A DNA stretch of 64,000 bases from Thecaphora thlaspeos (Eukaryota; Basidiomycota; Ustilaginomycetes; Urocystidales; Glomosporiaceae): the NCBI GenBank assembly GCA_900291925.1, contig UWYS01000013.1:682001-746000 (forward strand), given 5' to 3'. A program made the translations under genes and the position numbers. Numbering within the stretch: the first letter of the stretch is position 1; every line of letters starts with the position of its first letter. This document shows, one piece after another, positions 29,468 to 39,749 of this stretch. Under the pieces are notes generated by a model that saw nothing but the letters and a program-made list of their open reading frames with translations, was not told where the DNA came from and did no database searches.

Positions 29468-32400
29468 TCATGCCACTCCTCCCCACCTCCGCGCGGCCTG
29501 GCCGAGAGCGACTTCATCTTCGATCGCCACGCCACCCTTCCACAGGCCGACGAACGCGGCCAAGTCTCTCTGGCTCCTCCTGGCGACCCTGCTCTCTTCC
29601 GCCCTCTCCCGCTGCTCCGAAATCCTCTGCGCAGTCTCCAGTATGTCCGCCGGGAGGCCGGCCAGGCGAGCGCAGTGGACGCCGAACGACCGGCTCGCCA
29701 ATCCCGGCCTGAGTGCGTACAGGAAGCGAATCTTCTTGTGGCCGCCTTGCGCCTCATCCTCGACGAAGGCCATGTGCATATTGCGAAGGCCCGGGCGAAC
29801 CGTCGAGCCGAGCTGGAAATAGTGTGTGACAAAGACGAGGTTAGGCGCGCGCGACTCGAGCTGCAGGAAGTGTTGGAGCACCGCGTGTGCGATGGCCAGG
29901 CCGTCGGTGGTCGACGTGCCTCTGCCCAGCTCGTCGAGGATCACGAGCGACCGCGGCGTCGCGGCGCGTAGGATGGTGTTGGTTTCGAGCAGCTCCAGCA
30001 TGAAGGTCGACCGACCCTTGGCCAGGTCGTCCGAAGCGCCCATCCGCGTAAAGACCGAGTCGTGGATGCTGAGCCGCGCAGACGTGGCCGGGATGTACGA
30101 GCCGAGCTGGGCCATGACGACGTTGAGCGCGAGCGCACGGACTACGCTGGATTTTCCGCCCATGTTGGAGCCCGTCAGAAGGATGGCCTTGGTGCTGTCC
30201 TCGCCCGGTCCCAGGGTGATGTCGTTGGGCACGTACGGCTCCTCGCGCAGCGCTTCGATTATCGGATGGCGCATGCCCTTGATCTCGATACGGTTACCAC
30301 CTGCGACGCCGTCGTCAAGCTCGGGTCGACAGTAGCCCGGCAGTGCTGCCACCGCCGCCAGCGAAATGAGCGCATCCAGCGTGGCCAGAGCGACGACGAC
30401 ATTGCGCAGCTCGACGTAGTGGTTGCTGCAGATTGTCTGGACGAGGCGCTGGTAAGCCGTCTCCGCTTCGGCCTCCATCGTCTCCTTGTACTGATCGCGC
30501 TTCTTGGTCAGTGCGATGATGGTTGGGGTTTGGAAGCGCACCATGGCCTTAGTCGCCGAGATGCGCAACCAGTCGGCCGGCACCTTTTTGGCGTCGTTAG
30601 TGCGCACCTCGACCAGGTGTTCGATCCCGGCCACCGTGGCGTACTCCAGCGAGGGGCGCTTGAGGTACCTACGCAGCTCCATGAGATGCTCGCGCAGGTC
30701 GTTTTCGACGATCGCGATGTTGTCCTTCGCCTCTTGCAGCAACGGAAACTGATCAGGATCGAGGAAGAGATCAGCCTTGTTGTTGGCGCGGGCTTCCTTG
30801 ATGCTGATCTGCTGGAGATACTTCTGGACGGCGGCCTTGCCTCGAGGCAGGTCGGCCACGGCTTCGTTGAGAAGGTCGGAGCCTAGACCTAGCTCTGCCG
30901 GATCATCGACCGACTGATACTCCTGCGTGATTCGATTCATCGAGAGGAGGATGGTGGCCAACTCCGTCGGCGTGCTGCGCCCGTAGGTCATCCTCGCGAG
31001 CCCCTTTTCGAGGTCGGGCAGGCCCTGCAGCAGCGTTGGCAGGCCGCGCACAATGGCTTTCTTGCCTTCCGCAAACGCCTGCACCGCATCGATCCGCTTC
31101 GTCAGCGCTGCCCTGTCGATCAACGGTCTGGCCACCCACTTGCGCAGCAGGCGCTTGCCCATCATTGTCTTGCATCGGTCCAGGATCCAGATCAGGGACC
31201 CCTTTTCGCGCACGCAGTCGGTCGAGTTGCGAAAGATCTCGAGGTTGGCCAGCGTGTTGCCGTTCAGGACCATCGTGGTGCGGTTGGAAAAGGGCTGGAA
31301 GTTGGTGGAGAGGCGGCAGATGGATCCCAGCCCAAACGCTACAAGATGCTTTATGATCGAGGCAAGCGCGATCAGCGCGAGGTGCGGCAGCGAGATAGCC
31401 AGGGCGAGCAGCTTGCCCTTGTCCGGCGAGTCCTCGTAGGCGGACGGCCTTGCCTGCTCCAGGACCGCCGCTGCCTCCTCCTCCTCCTCCTCCTCATCGG
31501 CCTCTTCCTTGTAAAAGCGCGTGACGCGCTGGAAGGCCTCATTGTACTCGAGCAGCTCGTCCATGCGTTCGACGCGGATCCTCTCGATCGAGCCTTGCGC
31601 GGCCAGGTAGCCGAGCATCTTTTCGGTGGGCCTGCTGAGCTTAGGAGGGAGGAGCAGCTCGGCGGGGAAGAGGTGCGCCAGCCTCGTTTCGAGCTCGCTC
31701 CTAGCGTGGCCGTCGGTAAACTGATCGTACACGATCGAGCCGGTCGAGACCTCCACCGCGACGATGCCGCATGATACCCGGTCATCTGGTCCATTGCCTC
31801 CCTCTAGCTTCTCCATGACGGCCATCAGCATCTTTGGCCTGGCGACCCCCATGTCGATCGCTTCGGGCGAGGAGCTGTCGTTGGACGAGAGGTCGTCGAC
31901 CCAGGTGCTGGCGGTGTAGAGGGCGGTCAGCTTGCGCGTGAAGGGTGTACTGGCATTGCTCGAGGCCGCCTTGAGCGCCCGGGTCTCAATCTGCCGCACC
32001 ACGCCGACCTTGTGTCCCGCAACGATGAGCCTCTTTACGTGAATGTGGAGACGGTGCACGGGGATCATGGCCGTCATGAGGTTCCTCTCGGGGAAGCACA
32101 TGATGTTGAGCTCCTTGCTGGCGATACGCGCGTCCTCGCCGTAGAACTTGAGCTTGTAGCCGACCTCGATGATGAGGAGGATGCCGGGATGCTGCTCCTT
32201 GAGCTCGAGGATCTGCTTCTCGAGGGGCGTGTATCTTATGCCGTCGTCGAATTGGGCGTCAGAGGCCTTTGCCTTTGCCTTGTCCCTGGCTTTGGCTCTG
32301 CCGCCAGCGCTGGCCGAGGCGCGCGACGCGGCGCGCAACCTCTGATCAGCCAGCTGCTGGGTCGCCGTATGGGCGGTGAAGCTGGTGAAGCGATTCTTGG

Positions 32401-32947
32401 GTGCTTCGACGAGTTCCACGTCCGAGTCGGCGTCATCGTTCCCATCGCGGTGCTTGACGTTGTATCGCATGGTAGGCGAGGTGTCCTGTGCGACGGGCGA
32501 CACTTGGTCTCTTTGAGAGGCGAGCTGGGAAGTGTGTTGGGAGGGATGCGAGGGCGTTCTGGAGAGGTGGACGTCAGCGAGCAGCTTCTTCATGAAAGCG
32601 GCGTGGGTCTTGTGCTGTTGTTGGCTCCTGTCTGCGCTGGCCTGAGAAGTCAAAGAGGCCGGGGTGGACGCTGGCGGGTGGGGAGGAGTAGACTGGGAGG
32701 GGGAGAAGCGCCACTGGAGCATGCTGTCGTCTGTGGCTACGCGTGGCCTGAGCGAGTGCGCGGCGGTGCGCGCCATCTTTGCGGGGGGTGGTTGGGCATC
32801 GCCAGGGTGGGATGGTGGTGGCGGAGCGTGGCTGGCGCGCTTGTTGGAATAGGGCGCGCCAGAGGTTGCGGTTGCGGGGGGATGGCTGGGCTTGAAGAAG
32901 GAGCTGATGGTGGTCTGCGCGGGGGGCGGCGGCAGCGGGGGAGGCAT
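29468..32947 (-). CDS. MSH3: DNA mismatch repair protein MSH3
   Basis: Partner of MSH2 in MutS-beta, which recognises insertion/deletion loops. Single exon, 1,159 residues. Start at [11 protein letters not shown] because a PCNA-binding box, QTTISSFF, follows at residues 11-18, as in MSH3/MSH6; the frame is open upstream without similarity. The MutS-I domain begins RYTPLEKQILELKEQHPGILLIIEVGYKLKFYGEDA; the connector, lever and clamp regions follow. Walker A is TGSNMGGKSS near residue 922, then the ST motif ASDDLAKGRSTFMLE, Walker B LVILDELGRGTST and the H-loop VFVTHYF. MSH3 identity rests on YGEDARIASKELNI. An Asp/Glu run interrupts the core near 31,480. It shares a 254-bp divergent promoter with BET2. 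Confidence 0.95.
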   Translation of the reverse strand: MPPPLPPPPAQTTISSFFKPSHPPATATSGAPYSNKRASHAPPPPSHPGDAQPPPAKMARTAAHSLRPRVATDDSMLQWRFSPSQSTPPHPPASTPASLTSQASADRSQQQHKTHAAFMKKLLADVHLSRTPSHPSQHTSQLASQRDQVSPVAQDTSPTMRYNVKHRDGNDDADSDVELVEAPKNRFTSFTAHTATQQLADQRLRAASRASASAGGRAKARDKAKAKASDAQFDDGIRYTPLEKQILELKEQHPGILLIIEVGYKLKFYGEDARIASKELNIMCFPERNLMTAMIPVHRLHIHVKRLIVAGHKVGVVRQIETRALKAASSNASTPFTRKLTALYTASTWVDDLSSNDSSSPEAIDMGVARPKMLMAVMEKLEGGNGPDDRVSCGIVAVEVSTGSIVYDQFTDGHARSELETRLAHLFPAELLLPPKLSRPTEKMLGYLAAQGSIERIRVERMDELLEYNEAFQRVTRFYKEEADEEEEEEEAAAVLEQARPSAYEDSPDKGKLLALAISLPHLALIALASIIKHLVAFGLGSICRLSTNFQPFSNRTTMVLNGNTLANLEIFRNSTDCVREKGSLIWILDRCKTMMGKRLLRKWVARPLIDRAALTKRIDAVQAFAEGKKAIVRGLPTLLQGLPDLEKGLARMTYGRSTPTELATILLSMNRITQEYQSVDDPAELGLGSDLLNEAVADLPRGKAAVQKYLQQISIKEARANNKADLFLDPDQFPLLQEAKDNIAIVENDLREHLMELRRYLKRPSLEYATVAGIEHLVEVRTNDAKKVPADWLRISATKAMVRFQTPTIIALTKKRDQYKETMEAEAETAYQRLVQTICSNHYVELRNVVVALATLDALISLAAVAALPGYCRPELDDGVAGGNRIEIKGMRHPIIEALREEPYVPNDITLGPGEDSTKAILLTGSNMGGKSSVVRALALNVVMAQLGSYIPATSARLSIHDSVFTRMGASDDLAKGRSTFMLELLETNTILRAATPRSLVILDELGRGTSTTDGLAIAHAVLQHFLQLESRAPNLVFVTHYFQLGSTVRPGLRNMHMAFVEDEAQGGHKKIRFLYALRPGLASRSFGVHCARLAGLPADILETAQRISEQRERAEESRVARRSQRDLAAFVGLWKGGVAIEDEVALGQAARRWGGVA

Positions 32948-33201
32948 GATGTTGCAGGGCGGCGTGGGCCAGCGTATGGAGAGGGGATGAGGTGGCTGCG
33001 GCGGGAGTGATGGGCGACGACTGAGGCGTGGCTGGGAATGAGGAACGCAGTTGGGCCAATGTGTCGAGTTGGTCCGTGCGTCCGTGCGCGTGTTGGTCCG
33101 TGCACGCCCCGCGCCTCCACCTCGCGCTGTCGCTGCTGCGGCGCTCCCCCCCCCACCACCACCACATCCAGCGCCGCCCGCTCCTCGCCACAACACTTAC
33201 C

Positions 33202-34821
33202 ATGGCACAAGCAGCAGCAGCAGCAGCAGCGTCATTCTCCGCCTCATCCGCGACGCCGCAGCCAATGCAGCCGCAGCAGCAGCTGCTGCTCGTGCCGCTT
33301 CATGTCGCCTTTATCCAGGCGCTGGACCGCAAGCGCGACTCGCTCGCCTACCACCTCACCACCCACCTCCGTCTCAACGGTGTCTACTGGGGCCTCGTCG
33401 CCCTCGAGATCCTGCGCAGACCAGGTGCGCTCGACAGCCAGCAGCTCATCCAATTCGTCCTTGCCTGCTGGAACGACGACTCCGGTAAGCACACGCCCTC
33501 GCCCGCCCGCCAGCCTGCTGCCAGCAAGCCCGTCCAGGCTGACGTTTCTCGTCCTCGCCCTCGGCCCCCATCGGCAGGCGGCTTTGGATCCTTTCCGCAG
33601 CATGATGCACACATCCTCAGCACCCTCTCGGCCATACAGATCCTCGCAATGAAAGACGCGCTGCACGAGCTCGACCGTGACGGGCGCAGGGAAACCCTGA
33701 TACAGTGTACGTCGTGTCCCCCGCACCCCCGGATCCCCCTGCCCCCTCCATGCGTCCCCTTGATCACCCCGTCCTCGCGACAAGACCGAGGCGTTGGATA
33801 TCCGCACCTGCATTGACGGCACTCCCTCTACTGCTCTCCTCCATCGCGCGTCGCACTACTCAGTCATCGTCGGCCTCCAGCTGCCCGACGGCTCGCTCCA
33901 GGGTGACAAGTGGGGCGAGACAGACACCCGCTTCCTCTACTGCGCACTCTCCGCACTCGTCCACCTCGGAGCTCTCGATCGCATCAACCGCAACAGCGCA
34001 ATCGACCACATCCTAAGCTGCCACAATTACGACGGCGGCTTTGGCCTTTGTCAGGGAGCAGAGAGCCACTCTGGTCAAGGTGGGAACTTCCTCGTGTCCG
34101 CCTGCTCGTTCTTTAGTAGCGCAGAACGCTGACAGCCTCTGCTCGTCTCTTTGCCTGCAGTGTTTGTGTGCATCGCGGCCCTCTCCATACTCGACTCGCT
34201 CGACCGCATCGACCGGGACAAGGTCGGCTGGTGGCTCTCGGAACGCCAGCTGCCAAACGGCGGTCTCAACGGTCGGCCGCAGAAGCTAGAGGATGTGAGT
34301 TCGGCGTCTACCTCTCCGTCCCACCACGCGTTCCGCCCGACTGTCCTACTGCTGACCCGATGGCATCCGCCACGCCCGACCGAATCGCGCCGTATCTAGG
34401 TGTGCTACTCATGGTGGGTCCTCTCGGCGCTCAGCATCATCGGGAGGCTCCATTGGATCGACGCCGACAAGCTCTTCGACTTCATCCTCTCAGCCCAGGT
34501 AAGTAGTCCAGCCGTCCGCCATGTCGACCGAGGTCTAGGCCGTCGTGTGGCCGTCCCAACCGGTGCCCGCTGACGCTGCTCACGCCGGCCCTGTTTCTTT
34601 TCTCTGCACAGGACCCGGACGATGGCGGAATCGCAGACCGGCCCGACAACGTCACGGACGTCTTCCACACAAACTTTGGCGTCGCTGGCCTCTCGCTGCT
34701 GGGCTTCCCCGGCCTGGAGCCCATCGATCCGACCTACTGCATGCCGGCAAAGGTGATTCAGAGGCTAGGCATCGAGAAGCCGTATCAGTTGCCGGTCCGG
34801 AAGACGTCACAGGCGTCGTAA
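33202..34821 (+). CDS. BET2: Rab geranylgeranyltransferase beta subunit
   Basis: Catalytic beta subunit of GGTase-II, which prenylates Rab GTPases with the REP escort. Six exons (33202-33484, 33578-33706, 33864-34079, 34161-34294, 34400-34498, 34612-34821) give 356 residues in phase throughout, the densest intron set in the window. Prenyltransferase repeats are clear: [23 protein letters not shown], then [58 protein letters not shown] and [26 protein letters not shown]. The zinc ligands Asp and Cys (EDVCYSWW) and His (VFHTNFG) are present. The Ala/Gln-rich first 25 residues are extra. RabGGT rather than farnesyl- or GGTase-I is judged from [11 protein letters not shown] and the GDKWGE repeat. 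Confidence 0.95.
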
Positions 34822-35074
34822 GCGCACGAATGCGCCAAGGGAGAGGAAAGAATGCGAGCGACGTATCCCGCTCCCAGCGTGCGATTGCGTTTGTGCGCGC
34901 GTTCTGTACAGGCGTCAAATCGAAGGTGGGAGGATGCTGCTTCACTTCTGGTCCCGGGGCCGATAGGCTGGCTCGAAGTATATTGACCTGCCAGGAAGGA
35001 GCGAAGGCGACGTGTCAGTCGTCTGATCTCTGCGACGGCTCCAGCCTTCGCCCAGACAAGCCTCTTTCAATCAC

Positions 35075-35733
35075 TCACTCTGGGTTGACGGTCAAGTTTC
35101 TGCCGTTCCTTCTGACCGTGACCTTCTTGGTGTCTCTTGAGAGCGCCTTCCTCATGTCTGTCGGCGGATTGATCAGAGGTTTCAGGACACGGTGCATCAG
35201 TTCTGCCTGTCGCATCACTCGGCCGGGTCAAGATCGAGGGGATCGCCTGTGTGGGCTGACAACTCACCAAAGCCATCTTCATCTCGGCCGCCGGGACCGC
35301 CGCCGTGGTAGTACTCGCGCACTTTCCTATAGACGTCGTAGCCCATCCCTTCGTACATGGCGACGGCATTGGTGTTGCTAGGCCTTACGAAGAGGTCGAC
35401 GAACCAGCCCTTGTACACGCAATCGCTGACGTCTTCGAGCAGGTTCATCATCCCACTTGCCAGGCCGAGCCGTCTGTACTCTGGCGCCACGGTGATGGCC
35501 GTGACGTGGCCGTGCAATGTCGGCGGCTTCGAGTCAGCGGTTCCCTCGGCCTTGCCGATGACGTAGCCCATCACCCTCTCGAAGTTGGGCGAGGTCTGGA
35601 TGAAGGAGAGGTCGGGCCACTGGGCGAGGTAGGAGAGGTAAAAGCTCAGCGAGTAGGTCTCGGTCCAGTTGTCCAGGTTGACATTGTTGAACTTGAACAG
35701 GTCCGTCGCTCGCAAGGGGCGGAGCAGGGACAT
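35075..35733 (-). CDS. NAA20: NatB N-terminal acetyltransferase catalytic subunit
   Basis: Acetylates nascent Met-Asp/Glu/Asn/Gln N-termini at the ribosome, together with Naa25. Two exons (35268-35733, 35075-35157) give 182 residues, the usual size. The N-terminus MSLLRPLRATDLFKFNNVNLDNWTETYSLSFYLSYLAQWP is diagnostic. The acetyl-CoA loop is RRLGLASGMM, preceded by HGHVTAITVAPEYR; VDLFVRPSNTNAVAMYEGMGYDVYRKVREYY follows. Splicing out 110 bp (35158-35267) gives DEDGFDMRKALSRDTKKVTVRRNG, matching the family; without it a 22-codon read-through of unrelated sequence would follow. A 93-bp tandem duplication lies in the upstream region. Confidence 0.95.
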
Positions 35734-36013
35734 GACGGCGGGGACGATGTGGCGAGCTGCGTGTAGTCTGGGAGCAAGTGACGGCGTTTCAGCGTACGTC
35801 GAAGGGTCGAGAGGAAGAGGCGAGACGAGAGGTGGTGATGAGAACAAGGAGCCGAGCGAAGACTGCTGCAGGCGAGGATGAAGACCCGGAGACCGGCCGT
35901 CGCACAGACAGAGGCACACCAGAGGAGGAGGAGGAGGAAAAACACAGGTTGCGGGCAGGGTGGGAAAGACGAGAAAAAGGTCGACGACGACAGGGGAGAT
36001 GGAGGAGCAGAGG

Positions 36014-36199
36014 CAGGTGCGGGAGGCTGCGCGGCGTCGAGAGAATAAAGCCAGGTGCGGCGGCCGATCACTCCAGACGCACCCGTCCTGCGCACGGGCA
36101 CCACGCCAGGTGCGGGAGGCTGCGCGGCGTCGAGAGAATAAAGCCAGGTGCGGCGGCCGATCACTCCAGACGCGTCCGCCCTGCGCACGGGCACCACGC
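36014..36199. repeat. Tandem duplication, two 93-bp units
   Basis: Units 36,014-36,106 and 36,107-36,199 are nearly identical, differing at about three bases around the ACTCCAGACGC segment. Each contains GAGAATAAAGCC, AT-rich within GC-rich DNA, and an inverted GGTGCG. Lies 280-470 bp upstream of NAA20 on the coding strand of that gene. Confidence 0.9.
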
Positions 36200-36674
36200 C
36201 GGTCCTCCACTTTTCGCAGGCCGGCCCTCGGTGCTTTTCGCCGTCGCCGGCCTTTCGGACATGGCAGCTTTGCCCCCACTCTCCGTCTCTCTCCGGCGCA
36301 TCGTCAGGCCGCCGTCCACCACTCCGGCCGTTCCGCGTGCAGCGATCACCATCCACATGCCCCAACGCAGCACGCGCAAGCTAGGATCGGCTGTGACGAT
36401 GGACTAAGCTCTTCGATTGACCGCAAGGATGAGGAGGAATGCGTCTGGGATTGGTGTTGCTACTATGCAGCTTGGATGTGTGTGCGTGGGCGCTGCTGGA
36501 AGACGGACGGAAGGGAGCGAGCGTGCAAGGTCGCTGGCGCGGCTTGGCGCGAGTCCCAGCCGCCGTGCGGATAGGCTCTCTAGGAGCGTCCGTCTTATAA
36601 CACTTCTCAGGAGCATCGCCTCTCCAGCTGCCACCGCCTCGAGCGGCGACTGTACGGCTGGGGGTGATAAAGAC

Positions 36675-36700
36675 CGGATGCATCCAAGAGGGTGCATCCG
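36675..36700 (-). terminator. Hairpin just downstream of the large gene's stop
   Basis: An 11-bp stem (one G-T pair) with a four-base loop lies about 28-54 bp after the stop codon at 36,729 in the 3' direction of the minus-strand gene. It includes the palindrome GGATGCATCC. A role in 3'-end formation or mRNA stability is guessed from location only. Confidence 0.3.
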
Positions 36701-36728
36701 CACAGAGAGGCATCTTGCCGCGCCTCCT

Positions 36729-39703
36729 CTAGCAGAGATCGTCATTCTGGTTGGCAGCCAAAGGCGCCGCCGACGGAGGCAATCTATCGAAGCGCGAGGC
36801 GTGTGACACCTTCGAGATGGGGCTGCCCAGCGGGTTGCCCGCGTCGGCGGCAAAGGTGGCACTCAGTGGGCTGCTTGAGCCGCCTCCAAAATAGTTCGGG
36901 ATCATGCGCGGCGAAGGCGGTAGCGTGTGGAAGCGCTGATTGGGCGAAGACGATCCCGAACGTCGTCCGGTGGCATAGGCCTTGCCGCCCATGTCGATGT
37001 CCAGATTGAGGTTGAACGGCGCCGTCTGCTTCCGTCCAGACAGGCTCGAGCCCGAGGTCCTGCGGCGACCCATGCTGGCAAACGAGCCATTCGAGATCGG
37101 CGACGACGGCGAGGGCGACGACGGCATCTGGATCGGACTGCGACCCATGGGGCTCTGCGGGATGTAGATCGGATCGGGCGACGAGCGAGACGAGAGCGCC
37201 TCGCGCACCGCTGCACGCGTTGTCTCTGTCATGTGGCGGATCTCGTCATCGAGCGCCCGGTCGTTGTTCGAGTCGCCCGGATCCATCAGGCCGAACGCCG
37301 TGGCGGCGGCCCCAGAGCCATTGGCAGATGGCCTATTGTCCAGGTCCTCCTCGATTGCTGCTGCAGGGCGCATGTCCTGGAGGGGCGGCAGCATCGCGAG
37401 GGTGCTGTCGACGGCGGCGGACAAGGGCGCGGCGTCCTTGGCCGCGGTCGTCGCAAAGGCTTCCTCGTTTGCGCCGAAGGCCAACGTGCGTGCTTCAGGG
37501 TCTGCGAGCAGACGATCATCTGGCTCGGGGCTGCCTGTCAGAACGTGCTCGCGAGGTGCAGCAGCCTTGTCATCCTCGATGTCGACGCTATGCCCCTGCT
37601 GGCTGTTTAGCTGCCGCTCGTAGCCAAAGATGGGCGTGTCCGGCTCGCGATCGTGTCCGTTCGACGACGAGCGGATAGATTGCCGCGACGGACCCGTCCA
37701 GTTGCTCTGACTCTGACTGCCCTGGCTCCACCTCTCGGAGCCGGCGCCGCTGCGCTTGATCTTCTCGGTTCCAAGGTCGGAGCTCGAAATCGCGTCACCA
37801 TCCTCGACCGCAACGCCGTCGAGAGACCGTTCGTCGCCTGCTAAGGGCAGATCATCAAGAGCACGAGCGATTCCGAGCTGCTCGGTCCCCTCCTCGACGA
37901 TGCCAGGGCTGGTGGCCTCGGACGGGATAGCCGACGAATCGGCAAATGAGTTTCCTCGGAGGAACCGTTCGATCGAGGCCATGCCCTGTTCCGGGTCGCC
38001 GGACAGAGCCTCGATGTCGCAGTCGCGGAGCGTGTACATCGACAGCGAGGTTGGACCCAACAGGGCATGCTCCTTCTTGGCCGGGGAGCCCCTCGTGTTC
38101 CGGGCAGCCTCCGAGCTGACCGAAAGACGCTTGTCTGCCCTTAAAGGCTCCTCTGACGACAACTCCGGCGAGGTGCGGCGTGCAAAGTTCAGCGGCTGGG
38201 TCTCAGAGACGACCGCTTCGGACGCATCAGCCTTTTGTGCATCGCACTCTGGCACGAGCAGCGCAAGAGGATCGACTTTGCTCGGGTCGCGAAGGGCATC
38301 GGCGTGATCGTCATAGGATCCCTCGTTGCGTGATGTCTCGGATGACTTGCGGAAATCGTCGTTGTTCGTTAAGTTTGAGTCTAGGGCGGGACCGTGCTGG
38401 TCGTCGTGCTCGGCCTCGTCGTTGTCTTGAGCGTCAGCGTCGTGTGCGGAGATAACCGACGTCCGCGAGGCCATCGGCTGGGAGAACGAGCCATGGTCTA
38501 CAACAGAGCCTGGATCTTCTCCCGACTCCTCTTGGGAGTCCGACGAAGCATCCTCCTCCCCACGCTCGTTCAGCTCGTCCGGCTGCGGATGATCTGGCTC
38601 GCCCTGTCCCAGCTCGATGTGATGTACCGGGTCTGCCTCTACCTCTGGCTCCAGCGCCGACTTGAGTGGTTCTGGATCTGAGTCCGATGCCGACGCTGGC
38701 TTTTGCACTGCCTCTGACCCTGACTCTGACTCTGACTCTGACTCTGACTCTTGACGGTGTCCACCGATGTCCACTGCACTGCCCGAGTGAAGCTGCACTT
38801 CCGCATCGGCCTTTGATGGCGACTTCGCCTCTGCCTCTGCCTCTGCCTCTGCCGCTGCTTCCGCTTTGCGGTTCGGCGAGCGGTCGGACATCGCGTCCAG
38901 CCACTCGGAGCTGGACGGCAGCGGCGTGCGATCGGATGCTCCCCCGCACGCCGAAATGCGATCTTCACCCTGCCTTTCGCGGTCCTCCGGAAGCTGCTCG
39001 ACCTGCTGGCCCGTTGGCGCCTGTCCAGCGCCGGCGGGGGACCAGACGTCGTCGGCGAGCCGCTCGATCCGCTGCCGCCGGTCCGGCGATTGCTGCTCGG
39101 AGAGCATCGTGTCATTGAATTGTGCCAAACGCGATGCGCTGATCGGGACCTGCAAGTCGTTTCTGCGCGGGCCAATCATGGCCGCAGATGCGCTCGCCGG
39201 CCTTGGGGAGGCGTGGCCACGGAAAAAGGCGCTGTCGCTCGAGACGTACGAGCTCTGAGGTTCGACCCGGCTCTGACGTGCCTTGGCCCGCGACAGCCAC
39301 CGTGGGCTTGGGGTCACGGAGGCCGAGAGTGTCTTCGCGAAGGCGAAGCTGTCGCGGCTCGGCACCCTCTTGCCGGTGGGAAAGGTGCCCGGGTTGGGCG
39401 AGTGCGACGGCGTGAGGAGCTCGAGGGCCTTTTGCATGTCCTCGAGCGAGTCGCTCAGGTCCGCGCTGCTCCTGCGGCTGACGCTCAGGCTCGTCGCTGG
39501 CTGCTCCGTTGTGAGGTTGAGGGGCGAGGGCCGGACAGCCGTCGCTTCAGGTCCTCCCGACAGCGGTGTTCTGGGGCCCGACGCTCCCATCAACGGCGTG
39601 GTAGGGCCCTGCTCAATCGCAGCGATGGCCGATGCCGCGATCGGCTGCGAGTGCTGGAAGGAGAAAGCTGGCGCATCGTAATGATTCGGGCTCCTCCGAC
39701 TCG

Positions 39704-39749
<46 letters not shown>

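Larger units (their letters stand above)
35734..36728. other. Intergenic region upstream of NAA20
   Basis: A region of 995 bp between the NAA20 ATG and the stop of the next gene on the same strand. It includes a 93-bp tandem duplication (36,014-36,199) and a hairpin near the 3' end of the large gene (36,675-36,700). The frames open here are repetitive or unsupported. No gene seen. Confidence 0.5.
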
